Source: Methanobrevibacter sp. (GTDB taxonomy: Archaea > Methanobacteriota > Methanobacteria > Methanobacteriales > Methanobacteriaceae). From it: a DNA stretch of 64,000 nt. The DNA is taken from assembly GCF_030539875.1 (NCBI RefSeq), contig NZ_JAUNXI010000008.1:1-64000 (forward strand), read 5' to 3'. The notes below the pieces were generated by a model. The model had not been told where the DNA came from. It saw only the letters and a list, made by a program, of their open reading frames with translations, and searched no databases. Position 1 is the stretch's first letter; each line of letters starts with the position of its first letter. Below are positions 45,550 through 55,186 of this stretch, piece after piece. A program made the position numbers and the translations under genes.

Positions 45550-46227
45550 ATGAACGATAAAAATATAATTATTATTCTTATAATCGTTGCAATTATTGCT
45601 GTTGCAGGTTTTATTTTTGCTTTTGGATTATTTGACGGTAATGAAAATATGGAAACTACACCATTTAAAACAGATTTTATGGAGGGCAGTTTTGTAGGTA
45701 ATGTAACTCTTGAAAATGATAAGGAAAAATTCATGCATTCCTATGAGGACAAAAAACATAAAATAACCTATAATATTTCAACTATTGACAATTCCTCAGC
45801 TTTGATGGAAATCTATGAGCTTCAGGGAGTTACAAATCCCGAACAAAGAAACTTCAATGGTAACGATTGGAATATCTACTTTACAAAAGCGGTTCCAACA
45901 ACCAATTCAACCAACAATTCAGATGATAATTCTGACAATAATAATTCAATGAATATCATTATCTGCGAATCACAGGCTAAAAAACAGGGTTATTTAATTT
46001 ATATTATCATTGACGGGTCTTCAGACATCAATTCAACCAATATCTACGGCGAGTCCTATACTGATTATGTGGAGCCTCTGCTTAAAAGCATTGTATTAAA
46101 GGAAAGTAAAAATGTTCCGCGTATCCATGAGGAATTCGGTCTTACTAAAGAGCAGTTCAAACATCAAATAGAACTTGTTAGGGAATATAAATCAGGAAAC
46201 GCTTCAGCACTTCAGGGAAACCAATAA
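45550..46227 (+). CDS. Membrane-anchored exported protein, unknown
   Basis: 225 residues: one N-terminal helix (about 5-26) and an external domain. The middle has a Ser/Thr/Asn/Asp-rich linker around 115-135 with several Asn-glycosylation sites. A PsbP-like or lipocalin-like beta fold is possible (FMEGSFVGNVTLEND, GYLIYIIID) but I do not recognise the family. It precedes tsr3 by 1 nt and is divergent from the M14-like gene. Confidence 0.6.
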   Translation: MNDKNIIIILIIVAIIAVAGFIFAFGLFDGNENMETTPFKTDFMEGSFVGNVTLENDKEKFMHSYEDKKHKITYNISTIDNSSALMEIYELQGVTNPEQRNFNGNDWNIYFTKAVPTTNSTNNSDDNSDNNNSMNIIICESQAKKQGYLIYIIIDGSSDINSTNIYGESYTDYVEPLLKSIVLKESKNVPRIHEEFGLTKEQFKHQIELVREYKSGNASALQGNQ

Positions 46228-46228
46228 T

Positions 46229-46744
46229 ATGAGAATTACAGTTTTTCATGCAGATGAATGTGACAGAAAAAAATGCACATCTATAAAAATGGAAAAGTTA
46301 GGTAAATGCAGACTGGTTTACAATATAAATAAGATTCCCAGTGGTGCTATTGTTTTAAATCCATATGCTGAGAAAGCTGTATCATATGAAGACTACAGGT
46401 TTGTGCAAAGGAGAGGAGTAGTAGGTTTGGATTGTTCCTGGAACGAAGTGTCCAAATCCAAAAAATTCTTCTCTTTATCAAAGTATCACAGGTCACTTCC
46501 ATTTTTAATAGCCACCAATCCTGTTAATTATGGAAAACCCTGCATTTTATCAACAGTTGAAGCAATAGCTGCCACATTATATATCACACGTTTTAAAGAT
46601 GAGGCTCGTGATTTGCTTGACGGATTTAAATGGGGACATACTTTTCTAGAGTTAAATCATGACTTGCTTGAAGCGTATAGTGAAGCGGATACAAGCGCTG
46701 AGGTTGTTTGTGTGCAAAATGAGTTTTTAAAGGATTCGAAGTGA
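46229..46744 (+). CDS. tsr3: Tsr3, small-subunit rRNA aminocarboxypropyltransferase
   Basis: 171 residues from ATG 46229, right after the upstream stop; a longer frame from 46175 merely overlaps the neighbour. It transfers the 3-amino-3-carboxypropyl group from S-adenosylmethionine to a hypermodified base of 16S rRNA. Features: HADECDRKKCTSIKMEKLG, VVGLDCSWNEV, LPFLIATNPVNYGKPCILS, and VEAIAATLYI. Conserved archaeal/eukaryotic DUF367 protein. Confidence 0.92.
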   Translation: MRITVFHADECDRKKCTSIKMEKLGKCRLVYNINKIPSGAIVLNPYAEKAVSYEDYRFVQRRGVVGLDCSWNEVSKSKKFFSLSKYHRSLPFLIATNPVNYGKPCILSTVEAIAATLYITRFKDEARDLLDGFKWGHTFLELNHDLLEAYSEADTSAEVVCVQNEFLKDSK

Positions 46745-46759
46745 TGAAATTATTAATTT

Positions 46760-46785
46760 AAGGATAATTTCCTTTTTTGTTTTTA
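46760..46785 (+). terminator. Short hairpin and T-run after tsr3
   Basis: AAGGA (46760-46764) and TCCTT (46770-46774) form a small stem followed by TTTTGTTTTTATT. It lies 15 nt after the stop codon and is weak but well placed. Confidence 0.45.
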
Positions 46786-46890
46786 TTAATAAAATAAGAA
46801 TTAATATTTTTTTTAAAGGCATATTTTCCTTATTTTAAGTTATATTTACTAAACATTTAAATACTATTAAATTAAAATAATTAATTAATA

Positions 46891-46951
46891 GTTATGAATA
46901 GCATAACAGTTTATTATTATTTATTTTCACGATTATAAGGAGGAGTTTTTA
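46891..46951 (+). promoter_or_regulatory. Leader of the L40e gene
   Basis: GTTATG (46891-46896) and CATAAC (46902-46907) form an inverted repeat after an A-T rich promoter. The strong ribosome site AAGGAGGAG ends about 7 nt before the ATG at 46952. Confidence 0.35.
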
Positions 46952-47098
46952 ATGGCAAGATTTGAAGAGGCAGAAAACAGAATGTTCAATGTAAAAATCT
47001 GTTTAAAATGTAACGCTCGTAACCCTGCTGGTGCTACCACCTGTAGAAAATGTGGTTACAAAGGTTTAAGATTCAAAGCTAAAGAACCAAGAGGATAG
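46952..47098 (+). CDS. rpl40e: Ribosomal protein L40e
   Basis: 48 residues, basic, with the single zinc finger CLKC...CRKC (Cys17, Cys20, Cys31, Cys34). It starts [16 protein letters not shown], the standard archaeal beginning, and ends KEPRG. AAGGAGGAG precedes the ATG. It is a large-subunit ribosomal protein transcribed alone. Confidence 0.95.
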   Translation: MARFEEAENRMFNVKICLKCNARNPAGATTCRKCGYKGLRFKAKEPRG

Positions 47099-47188
47099 AC
47101 TTATTCTCTTATCTTTTTCTATTTACTTTTTTTTACAAACAATTAATTTAATATATTATTTTTTATAAAACTTATTTTAGGTATTCTT

Positions 47189-47941
47189 ATGAACGATGTT
47201 GAAAATTATATTAGAGATATATTAAAAACTAGAAAAATACACTTTACTTTAATTGATCCTGATGAACAAACACCTGAAGAAGCCTTAGATATTGCAACAC
47301 AAGCTATTGAAGGTGGAACTGACGGAATCATGATTGGAGGATCCACTGTTGATGGTGATGATGTAAATGATACCTGTAAAATATTATCTGAAAATATTGC
47401 AGTTCCAATTATTATTTTCCCTGGAAACATAAGTAGTGTAAGTAAATATGCTGACGCTATTTTTTATATGAGTTATGTAAACTCAAGAAATCCTTATTGG
47501 ATTAACGGCGCTCAGGCATTAGCAGCACCAGCAGTTAAAGAATCTGGAATGGAAATATTGTCAATGCATTATATGGTTGTTTCTCCAGGAGGAACTGTCG
47601 GTTGGGTTGGAGATGCAAATTTAGTACCTAGAAACAAACCGAAAATCGCAGCAGCATATTCCATGTCTGCTGAACTATTTGGAATTAAATTTTTCTATCT
47701 TGAAGCAGGTTCCGGTGCAGAAGAACCTATTCCCCCTGAAATGGTTGGCTATGCTAAAATGGCTGGTCCAAAAAACATTCTTGTCGTAGGTGGAGGAATA
47801 CGTGATGGTAAAGCAGCTTATATGGCGGCAAAAGCTGGCGGAGACATCATTGTAACAGGTACTGTTGTAGAAGAAGTTGATGATATAAAAGCCAAAATTC
47901 TTGAATTAACTGGCGCTATTAAAAAAGCTTCAATGGAGTAG
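47189..47941 (+). CDS. Geranylgeranylglyceryl phosphate synthase
   Basis: 250 residues, TIM barrel of the GGGPS/PcrB family. It forms the first ether bond of archaeal membrane lipids from glycerol-1-phosphate and geranylgeranyl diphosphate. Phosphate-binding loops are IMIGGSTVDGDD, YLEAGSGAEEPIP and VVGGGIRDGKAA, and the substrate aspartate is in LIDPDEQTPE. It stands just before the NurA-HerA genes. Confidence 0.93.
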   Translation: MNDVENYIRDILKTRKIHFTLIDPDEQTPEEALDIATQAIEGGTDGIMIGGSTVDGDDVNDTCKILSENIAVPIIIFPGNISSVSKYADAIFYMSYVNSRNPYWINGAQALAAPAVKESGMEILSMHYMVVSPGGTVGWVGDANLVPRNKPKIAAAYSMSAELFGIKFFYLEAGSGAEEPIPPEMVGYAKMAGPKNILVVGGGIRDGKAAYMAAKAGGDIIVTGTVVEEVDDIKAKILELTGAIKKASME

Positions 47942-48003
47942 TTTTCAACTGCTCTTCCTATACTTTTTTTTATTATATTAACATAATTTTAAGTAGTGAT
48001 ATT

Positions 48004-49077
48004 ATGTTAAATTCATTATATGAAAAGGCCATCGCTAAAAGAGGATTTATTCATGATATCAGTTCGAAGGCTGATGTTGAATCTCAATTGGAATATAACT
48101 GGTTTAATAGGGATATTCTTGAAAGCAGTGCCGATTTTTCCATTGCCGCAGGTGATGGGAGTTTTAACAAAAAGAAATTTCTAACAACCAATTTCTGTGC
48201 TGTAGGGGCAGAATCCATTATTTATGATGGTGAAATTAAAAAAATTGATGATTCGGATATTTTTGATGTAGGTCATGTTTCTTTTTTAGATGAACTCCTA
48301 AGTAATTACATGGCTATTTACGAGCTTAAATGCGCACTTAGAACCATTAAAGATTATGATGTTGACTATTACATGTTTGACGGTTCACTTTTAGGAGACC
48401 TGCAAAATGCGTTTCCAAGAGGAGCCAAATTACCATCAAAACTTAAAGACAACATTGATGATGTGCTTTTAGGAGAATTTGAAAGAAGATTAAATCAAAA
48501 AAAGTTCGGACTGGTATTTCCAGATTTGATTTCCTCTTTAAAATTAATGGAGTTTCCTAAAGATGAAAGTTCAAATAAGATAGAAGAGTATAATCTACAT
48601 CTGGCATCTATTGAAAAAATCATTCTTTTAAAAGAAATTCTGCAGTTCAGAAAAAGGATTATTTCAATTTCAAAATCATCATCAGATAATGAATTATTCG
48701 GTTGGAATATTCCGGATATTGCGTTTCTGGATAAATTCACCAAAAAACAGGGAATGTCATTGATTAAACATAGGAAAGTGTTTGATAAAGCAGCATTTCC
48801 ATATTTCAATGATTTTTTCAAAGGATTGACATTTACAATTTTCTACATTCGCCTTCAGGATAACAAAAATGTTTTAAAGGTGGAACTGCCTTATAAGGCT
48901 TCTAGAGAAGAGGTATTTGAAATTATTAAAAAAATCAACACATTGTCAGTTCAGGGTTATCCGTATTTACTTAATAAGGCACACAATGATGTTGTAATTA
49001 CAGACAAGAACATTAAGGAGCTGTTAAAAATAGCTAAAATTTATGAAACAACTAATAGGGAAGTGATGTCATGGTAG
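48004..49077 (+). CDS. nurA: NurA 5'-3' nuclease
   Basis: 357 residues. NurA resects DNA ends together with HerA. Manganese-binding aspartates are in AAGDGSFNKKKF and MFDGSLLGDL, and VVITDKNIKELLKIA is near the end. The overlap of 7 nt with herA indicates coupling. With herA, mre11 and rad50 it forms the archaeal double-strand-break resection cluster in one direction. Confidence 0.92.
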   Translation: MLNSLYEKAIAKRGFIHDISSKADVESQLEYNWFNRDILESSADFSIAAGDGSFNKKKFLTTNFCAVGAESIIYDGEIKKIDDSDIFDVGHVSFLDELLSNYMAIYELKCALRTIKDYDVDYYMFDGSLLGDLQNAFPRGAKLPSKLKDNIDDVLLGEFERRLNQKKFGLVFPDLISSLKLMEFPKDESSNKIEEYNLHLASIEKIILLKEILQFRKRIISISKSSSDNELFGWNIPDIAFLDKFTKKQGMSLIKHRKVFDKAAFPYFNDFFKGLTFTIFYIRLQDNKNVLKVELPYKASREEVFEIIKKINTLSVQGYPYLLNKAHNDVVITDKNIKELLKIAKIYETTNREVMSW

Positions 49078-50573
49078 TTGGAATTTGTTATGGGGAAACT
49101 TCATTAACTGAAATAACATTCATTTCAGATAAAATGCCGAAAGTTGGCGAATATGTTACAATGGAATACGACGGTAAAAAAGTTTTAGGAATGATTGAAA
49201 ACTTAATCAGGGGAAATGATTCTTTAAATGTGGACATTAACGATTTCAAAGCTATTCAAAAGATTTCAAGAATCGGAGCCGATGACAACTATATTAAAGG
49301 AAAGGTAAAGATTCTCGGTGATGTTAATGATAATCTAAGATTGCCAAGAACACCTGTGCTTCCGGGAACTGAAATCCGACTGGCTGACAAGGAAGTTTTA
49401 AATGAAATATTTAAAGTGAAAAACCCTATAAAATTAGGTTCCCTTGTAAACCAGAGTGATGTTGATGTTAATGTTGAGGCAAATCCGATTTTATCAAGAC
49501 ATTTGGCAATCTTGGCAATGACCGGCGCGGGAAAATCAAATACTGTATCAGTTTTAATAGACCAGCTATTGGGTTATAACGTTCCGGTTTTCGTTTTTGA
49601 TATGCATGGGGAGTATAAGGACGCGGAGTTTCCAAATGGGGAGGTTAATGTAATAAAACCTAAAATAAATCCCCAATATATGGATATTTATGAAATTAAA
49701 AAACTGGTCCATATCGGCGGAAACAGTTTTATTCAGGAAAGACACTTTAGAAGAGCATTTAAAGAAGCTAAAAAAATGCTTTCTGATGGAGTTGCACCTT
49801 CTAATAACTTTTTACAAATAATGTATGATATTTTAGAAAAGGATTCACAAGTAGAAGGCTCTGATAAACAGATAGTTGATGTAATGAACAAAATCGATGA
49901 TTCGATGGACAGGTATTCTAATATATTCGATAAGGATATCGGAAATATATTGTCCAATATCAAAAAGGCTCATGTTAATGTTTTAGATTTAAGCCAGGTT
50001 GATGAATATGTCGCAAGTGTTTTGGTAAGCCATATTTTGAGAAATTCACTTCAAAGAAGTAAGAATCTTGCACATACAGGAAATAAAGAGGACTTGCTTA
50101 ATAATTCAGTATTTTTCATTTTAGAAGAGGCCCACATTTTAGCTCCAAATAAAAGGGACTCCGAATCTAAAAGATGGATTCAGAGAATTGCAAGGGAAGG
50201 CCGTAAATTCGGTTTGGGTCTGTGTCTTGTAAGCCAATCTCCAAAAACTGTTGATCATGATGCGTTGTCCCAAATGAATAACATGATTATCTTAAGACTT
50301 GTTGAACCTGAAGACCAAAGGCACGTTCAATCAGCCAGTGAAAGCCTCTCACAAGATTTAATCAATCAGCTTCCTTCATTAAATGTTGGGGAAGCTATTG
50401 TTTTGGGTTTGATGAGTAAGGTGCCGACTCTTGTTAAAATAGATATGTTTAAAGGCCGCCGCCATGGTGATGACATGGATATTATTTCATATTTCAAAGA
50501 GTCCGTAAAAAAAGAGGAAGAGGATTTAAAACAAAAGGAGCAAGAAACATTGGATATGGGATATGATTATTAG
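49071..50573 (+). CDS. herA: HerA DNA translocase
   Basis: 500 residues, FtsK-like hexameric ATPase that pumps DNA into NurA. An N-terminal HAS-barrel (1 to about 130) is followed by Walker A AMTGAGKSNTVSVL, Walker B FILEEAHILAPNKR, and RIAREGRKFGLGLCLVSQSP with the sensor and arginine finger. It overlaps nurA by 7 nt; mre11 begins 109 nt later with its own promoter-like sequence. Confidence 0.94.
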   Translation: MVVGICYGETSLTEITFISDKMPKVGEYVTMEYDGKKVLGMIENLIRGNDSLNVDINDFKAIQKISRIGADDNYIKGKVKILGDVNDNLRLPRTPVLPGTEIRLADKEVLNEIFKVKNPIKLGSLVNQSDVDVNVEANPILSRHLAILAMTGAGKSNTVSVLIDQLLGYNVPVFVFDMHGEYKDAEFPNGEVNVIKPKINPQYMDIYEIKKLVHIGGNSFIQERHFRRAFKEAKKMLSDGVAPSNNFLQIMYDILEKDSQVEGSDKQIVDVMNKIDDSMDRYSNIFDKDIGNILSNIKKAHVNVLDLSQVDEYVASVLVSHILRNSLQRSKNLAHTGNKEDLLNNSVFFILEEAHILAPNKRDSESKRWIQRIAREGRKFGLGLCLVSQSPKTVDHDALSQMNNMIILRLVEPEDQRHVQSASESLSQDLINQLPSLNVGEAIVLGLMSKVPTLVKIDMFKGRRHGDDMDIISYFKESVKKEEEDLKQKEQETLDMGYDY

Positions 50574-50682
50574 ATTTCTATTGGAAAACAATTAAATATA
50601 TAATAAAATAAATTACTATTCACTTAAATACTGTTTCAAGTGTTTAAATTGGTTATATACAAAAAATTAAAAAGGTAATATA

Positions 50683-51909
50683 ATGAAATTTGCACATTTA
50701 GCAGATACTCATTTGGGTTATCGTCAGTTTGGTTTAATTGAACGTGAACAGGACTTTTATGAAGTATTTGAAAGGATTATTGATAGAATTATAGAAGAAA
50801 AAGTAGATTTTGTAATACATAGTGGAGACTTATTTGAAACTGCAAGACCATCTCCAAATGCACTTTTAGTTTTTCAGAAGGGTTTATTAAAATTGAAAGG
50901 TGCAGGCATTCCAATGTTTTCAATTGCAGGAAATCATGATTCAGTAATGCGTAAAAAATCTATTCCTCCACAGGTTATATTTAAAAAATTGGGATTGAAG
51001 GTAATCAGTCCGATTAATACTAATTATGTATTTGGAGATGTCTTCATCGGGGGATTGCCTTATTATCCGGCATCACAAAGCAAGGTTTTAAAATCCAAAT
51101 TAGCAGAACTGTCTAAAAAAGCAGCTCATCATGAAAAATCCATTTTGGTATTGCATCAGGGCATTGATAAGTACTTCGGTTATCAGTATGAGTTGGAAAT
51201 TGGTGATGTTCCCGATAACTTTGATTATTACGCTTTAGGCCATATCCATAAATATGTTCATGAAAGCTTTGGTAACGGAAAATTGGTTTATCCCGGATCT
51301 TCTGAAATCTGGAAAACCGATGAAATTAATGATTATAGGGAAAATGGAAAGGGATTTGTTATTGTAGATTTCGATGGACCAAAACCGTCAGTTAAAAGAA
51401 TTAAAATTGATATTCCGCGTGAATTTATCATAAGATCACTTAACTACAATGACCTGGAAAGCGGTATTGCGGCCATTAAAGAAACAATAAAGGACTTTGA
51501 TAAAAAACCTATCTTGGATTTAACAATCAAAGACGTTGAATCAGATACAAGCAATGTTTATGAAATTATCAATGATGAATTGGGAGACTTATCCTTAATG
51601 ATTAGGCCTAGATTTATTATGGCCGGCGAAGAGCTAATTGAAGAAACAATTAAAAATGATTCCTTAGGTCCTAAAGAACTTTTAGAAGAACAATTAAAGA
51701 GTTATGGGGATGAAAATGTAACTCAATTGGCTATTGATTTATATGATTATTTATCCAAAGACAAACTTGATGAATCAGGTCAGTTAATTAAGCAATTCTT
51801 CAATGAATTTTATAGTAACGGGGAATTTAAAACCGGAGAGGCTGAAAATGAAACATCTCAGGAAGAACCAGAGGATGTTCAGACAACATTTAATGAGGTT
51901 TTAAAATGA
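50683..51909 (+). CDS. mre11: Mre11 nuclease
   Basis: 408 residues, phosphoesterase that trims broken DNA ends. The five motifs are complete: LADTHLGYRQ, IHSGDLFETA, AGNHDSVM, LHQGIDKYFG and ALGHIHKYV. The C-terminal part (about 320-408) ends in an acidic tail and should bind Rad50. Its stop overlaps the rad50 start by 4 nt. Confidence 0.95.
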   Translation: MKFAHLADTHLGYRQFGLIEREQDFYEVFERIIDRIIEEKVDFVIHSGDLFETARPSPNALLVFQKGLLKLKGAGIPMFSIAGNHDSVMRKKSIPPQVIFKKLGLKVISPINTNYVFGDVFIGGLPYYPASQSKVLKSKLAELSKKAAHHEKSILVLHQGIDKYFGYQYELEIGDVPDNFDYYALGHIHKYVHESFGNGKLVYPGSSEIWKTDEINDYRENGKGFVIVDFDGPKPSVKRIKIDIPREFIIRSLNYNDLESGIAAIKETIKDFDKKPILDLTIKDVESDTSNVYEIINDELGDLSLMIRPRFIMAGEELIEETIKNDSLGPKELLEEQLKSYGDENVTQLAIDLYDYLSKDKLDESGQLIKQFFNEFYSNGEFKTGEAENETSQEEPEDVQTTFNEVLK

Positions 51910-54653
51910 TTTTCACAAAATTAAGATTAAAAAACTTCAAATCTCATGAAGACACCACTATTAAATTTAATAAGGGCATCAGTGTCATTGTAGGTGAAAA
52001 TGGTGCAGGTAAATCAACAATTTTAGAAGGTATTAGCTTTGCTTTATTCAAACAGCATACCGGTAAAAAAATTGGGGATTTAGTTAGAAATAATGCGGAC
52101 TCCATGTTGGTCGAATTGGAATTTGATTCCAACGGAAGAAAATACAAAATAGTTCGTGAAAAAAAATCAAATTTGAAATCTGCAATTTACAAGAAAACTT
52201 CTCTTGACGGAGATTATGTTCACATTTGCAGCGGGGACAGAGAAGTAAATAATGAAATGCTTCAGATTTTAGACATTGATTCAGACCTGTTCTTAAATGC
52301 AATCTATATTCGCCAAGGTGAAATTGCAGAGTTAGTTGATAAAACTCCTGCTGAGAAAAAACAACTGATTGCTAAGTTATTAGGTATTGACTCTTTAGAA
52401 AAGTCATGGAAAAACCTGTTGCCTTTCATTAATGATTATGAAAATCAGCTTTCAGAACTTAAGGGCAAGCTTTACAATTCCGACAAGCTGTCTGAGGATT
52501 TAAGTAAAAAACGTGAAGAGTTATCCTCATTAAAACAGAGAGGCCTTGAACTTGAAGAGCAAATCGAAGATGTCAATCAGCTGCTTCAGGAGATTTCTGA
52601 AAGTAAAAGAAACATGGAACGAGAAAAGGAAATCTATGAAACCCAGGTAAATAATCTCAATAATGAAGAAAATGTATTGTCTAAACTTGAAGATGATAAA
52701 CATTTGATTCAGGATAATTTGGATAAAATTAGAGATGCCGAAGAAAAAATGGACAGATTGGAAAAATATGTTTCTAAACTGGATGTTTATATCGATTTTG
52801 AAAAATCTGTAGTCAGCATTCAAAGCTTAAAAGAAAATGAAAAAGAAATCAACGATAAAATAGATTCAATAGCTAAACAAAAACAGATTGTTGCTGATAA
52901 CAAAGAGGATTATAATAAATTCCTTGCTTCTGATGAGGAAATTGCCAAATATGATAATCAAAAAGTCAATCTTGAAAAGGAATTAGCATCTATGGCCAAA
53001 CTTGAAAAAGATAAAAAAGATCTTTTAAAGGATATTGAAGATGAAAGAAATGACATCAATATTTTCTTCTCAAGAGCAAAAGACAAACTGGATGACTATG
53101 GATTAAATCAGGATATTTTAGCAGAAATTAATGATTTTGAAAATATTGAAGAATCTACAAATAATTTTATTGATGAGACTTCTGTAAAAATTAAAAATTT
53201 AACTGATGATATCGCTGTTAAAAATGAAGATATTGCTGTTTTTAGGCAGAATATTAAATCTAATGAAAAATCTCTAAAAGAATTAAATGATGCTGACAAT
53301 CAGTGTCCTGTCTGCCAATCCGATATTGATGAGAATAAAAAATCAGAGTTAATAAGATATTATTCTGCCAATATTGGTGAGAATACTGATTTGATATCTG
53401 AATATGAAGAAAATGTCCGGTTACTCAATAAAAACAAGGAAAGTTTTGAAAATAAACATGAAAAACTCTCTGACTTGGTTAAACAGATTATTGAATATAA
53501 ACATAAGTTCCAACATTTGCAAAATCAGCTAGTTAAACTGACTAAGATTGATGATGATCTTGAAGCCAAGGAATATATTAGCAATAAGTTAGGCGAACTG
53601 ATTTTAATTATTGCAAATAAAAAAACAGACCGCGAATCTTATCAGGAATCTTATGATTCATATAATCAGGCTAAAGGAGCATTGGAGGTTTTAGGTAGTG
53701 AAACCGAAGCTCAATATAAATTAAAACAGGTTAAAAATGAGATTGACAATCATGTAACCAACATTAAACTTGCCATTGAACAGGACCCTCATTTAAGTGG
53801 AGATATCAGTACACAGGAGCTTAAAAATCGTCTTGAGGATTTAAAAGCAAAACATGAAGAGTTCAATCAGCTTAAAGGATTTGTTCAAAATAAAAATTCC
53901 TATTTGACCCAACTTGATTCTGTAAAAGAAGATATTGGAATGTCTATTAATCAGATTGACATATTTAAAAACAAGATTAATGCTTCTGTTTATGATAAGG
54001 AGAAATATGAGCAGATTATTTACCGTTCAGAGTTATATGAAAGAAGACATAATACCTTTAGCAATGAACTTTCTGAAATTAAAGGAAGAGCGCGCGAAGC
54101 AATAGCTCAGGTTAAGGAATTAAATAATAAACTTGAAACCATTGAAGAATTTAAACAGCAATATGATGATATTTCAGATTTTATTAACCTGCTTAGTCAT
54201 TTCAGAAGTTTATACAGTAAAAATGGTATTCAAAAAGATTTAAGAAATATTTCAAGACCTTTAATTCAAAAGTATACCAAGGAATTCTTCAATGAATTTA
54301 ACTTCAATTATTCTGATTTAACTCTTGATGATGAGTATGATGTGACTGTTTATGGTCCTGAAGGGGAATCATCAATGAGTATGGTCAGTGGCGGTGAGAA
54401 AATAGCTATCGCATTAGCTTTAAGACTTGGTATTACACAGGCTATGGCTAATGGTGAATTGGATACTATTTTATTGGATGAACCTACAATTCATCTGGAC
54501 GCATCAAGAAGACACGAATTAATTAATCTATTAAGGGAAATCTCTTTACTGCCTCAAATGATTATTGTAACTCATGAGCCTCAACTTGAAAATGCGGCAG
54601 ATAATTTGATTAAAGTTGAAAAAGAGAATGGTATTTCAAAAGTAATAATGTAA
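51906..54653 (+). CDS. rad50: Rad50 ATPase
   Basis: 915 residues, SMC-like partner of Mre11. Walker A VGENGAGKSTIL is near residue 33; long coiled coils flank the zinc hook CPVC at 467-470; the signature MVSGGEKIAIALALRLG and Walker B ILLDEPTIHLDA are near the end. Length is typical. It tethers DNA ends and regulates Mre11. Translation overlaps mre11. Confidence 0.95.
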   Translation: MIFTKLRLKNFKSHEDTTIKFNKGISVIVGENGAGKSTILEGISFALFKQHTGKKIGDLVRNNADSMLVELEFDSNGRKYKIVREKKSNLKSAIYKKTSLDGDYVHICSGDREVNNEMLQILDIDSDLFLNAIYIRQGEIAELVDKTPAEKKQLIAKLLGIDSLEKSWKNLLPFINDYENQLSELKGKLYNSDKLSEDLSKKREELSSLKQRGLELEEQIEDVNQLLQEISESKRNMEREKEIYETQVNNLNNEENVLSKLEDDKHLIQDNLDKIRDAEEKMDRLEKYVSKLDVYIDFEKSVVSIQSLKENEKEINDKIDSIAKQKQIVADNKEDYNKFLASDEEIAKYDNQKVNLEKELASMAKLEKDKKDLLKDIEDERNDINIFFSRAKDKLDDYGLNQDILAEINDFENIEESTNNFIDETSVKIKNLTDDIAVKNEDIAVFRQNIKSNEKSLKELNDADNQCPVCQSDIDENKKSELIRYYSANIGENTDLISEYEENVRLLNKNKESFENKHEKLSDLVKQIIEYKHKFQHLQNQLVKLTKIDDDLEAKEYISNKLGELILIIANKKTDRESYQESYDSYNQAKGALEVLGSETEAQYKLKQVKNEIDNHVTNIKLAIEQDPHLSGDISTQELKNRLEDLKAKHEEFNQLKGFVQNKNSYLTQLDSVKEDIGMSINQIDIFKNKINASVYDKEKYEQIIYRSELYERRHNTFSNELSEIKGRAREAIAQVKELNNKLETIEEFKQQYDDISDFINLLSHFRSLYSKNGIQKDLRNISRPLIQKYTKEFFNEFNFNYSDLTLDDEYDVTVYGPEGESSMSMVSGGEKIAIALALRLGITQAMANGELDTILLDEPTIHLDASRRHELINLLREISLLPQMIIVTHEPQLENAADNLIKVEKENGISKVIM

Positions 54654-54674
54654 TCACATTATTATCTTTTTTTT

Positions 54675-55070
54675 TTACATTGTTTTATCTGCGTCTTTAA
54701 TAGAATCGATTATGCAATTAGCGTTCCATCCGACAATCATGGCTGCTTTTTCTTCCAGTTCAAGAGGGACCTCTTCCACATTTATCGGTCTGACTAGGAT
54801 AATCGGAATTTCATATTTTTCACTTGCGCTTATCAAATCTTCAAATAGCTCTTTGTTGTCGTTGTAAAGACCGGATAATAAAATAATTCCATCAATTTTT
54901 TGATAAAATTCATCTCCGGCACTTTTATATGAACCTGATATGGATTCTTTCCATAAGAAATCAACTTTCGAATATAATTTCTCTGTAAATTGCATGTATT
55001 CCTTTGATTTATCTATTCCGTTGGTTATGATTAGATTATAAATTTTATCGTTTTTTTCATCTTCAAACAT
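54675..55070 (-). CDS. ThsB/MTH538-like TIR-fold protein
   Basis: 131 residues resembling the TIR-like DUF1863 family: LIITNGIDKSKEYMQFTEKL, the DEFYQKIDGIILLSGLYNDNK strand-loop, IPIILVRPINVEEVPLELE, and MIVGWNANCIIDSIKDA, which matches the conserved VGWN...SI..AI end. Relatives include MTH538 and the ThsB sensor of Thoeris phage defence. The catalytic Glu of NADase TIRs is not certain here. It stands alone, convergent with rad50, and no ThsA is visible. Confidence 0.7.
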   Translation of the reverse strand: MFEDEKNDKIYNLIITNGIDKSKEYMQFTEKLYSKVDFLWKESISGSYKSAGDEFYQKIDGIILLSGLYNDNKELFEDLISASEKYEIPIILVRPINVEEVPLELEEKAAMIVGWNANCIIDSIKDADKTM

Positions 55071-55186
55071 ATTCGCACCTTGTTTTTATTTTAAGTTGTC
55101 TAGTATAAAATGATTTGTTTTACATAATATTTATTAATTTTAAAAATGTAAGTTAATTATATTGATTTGTTAAGGAATTATTTTTT

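Noticed and set aside
54675-55070. Complete Thoeris system
   Set aside because: Only a ThsB-like protein is present; neighbours are repair and cell-wall genes and no ThsA-like effector is visible.
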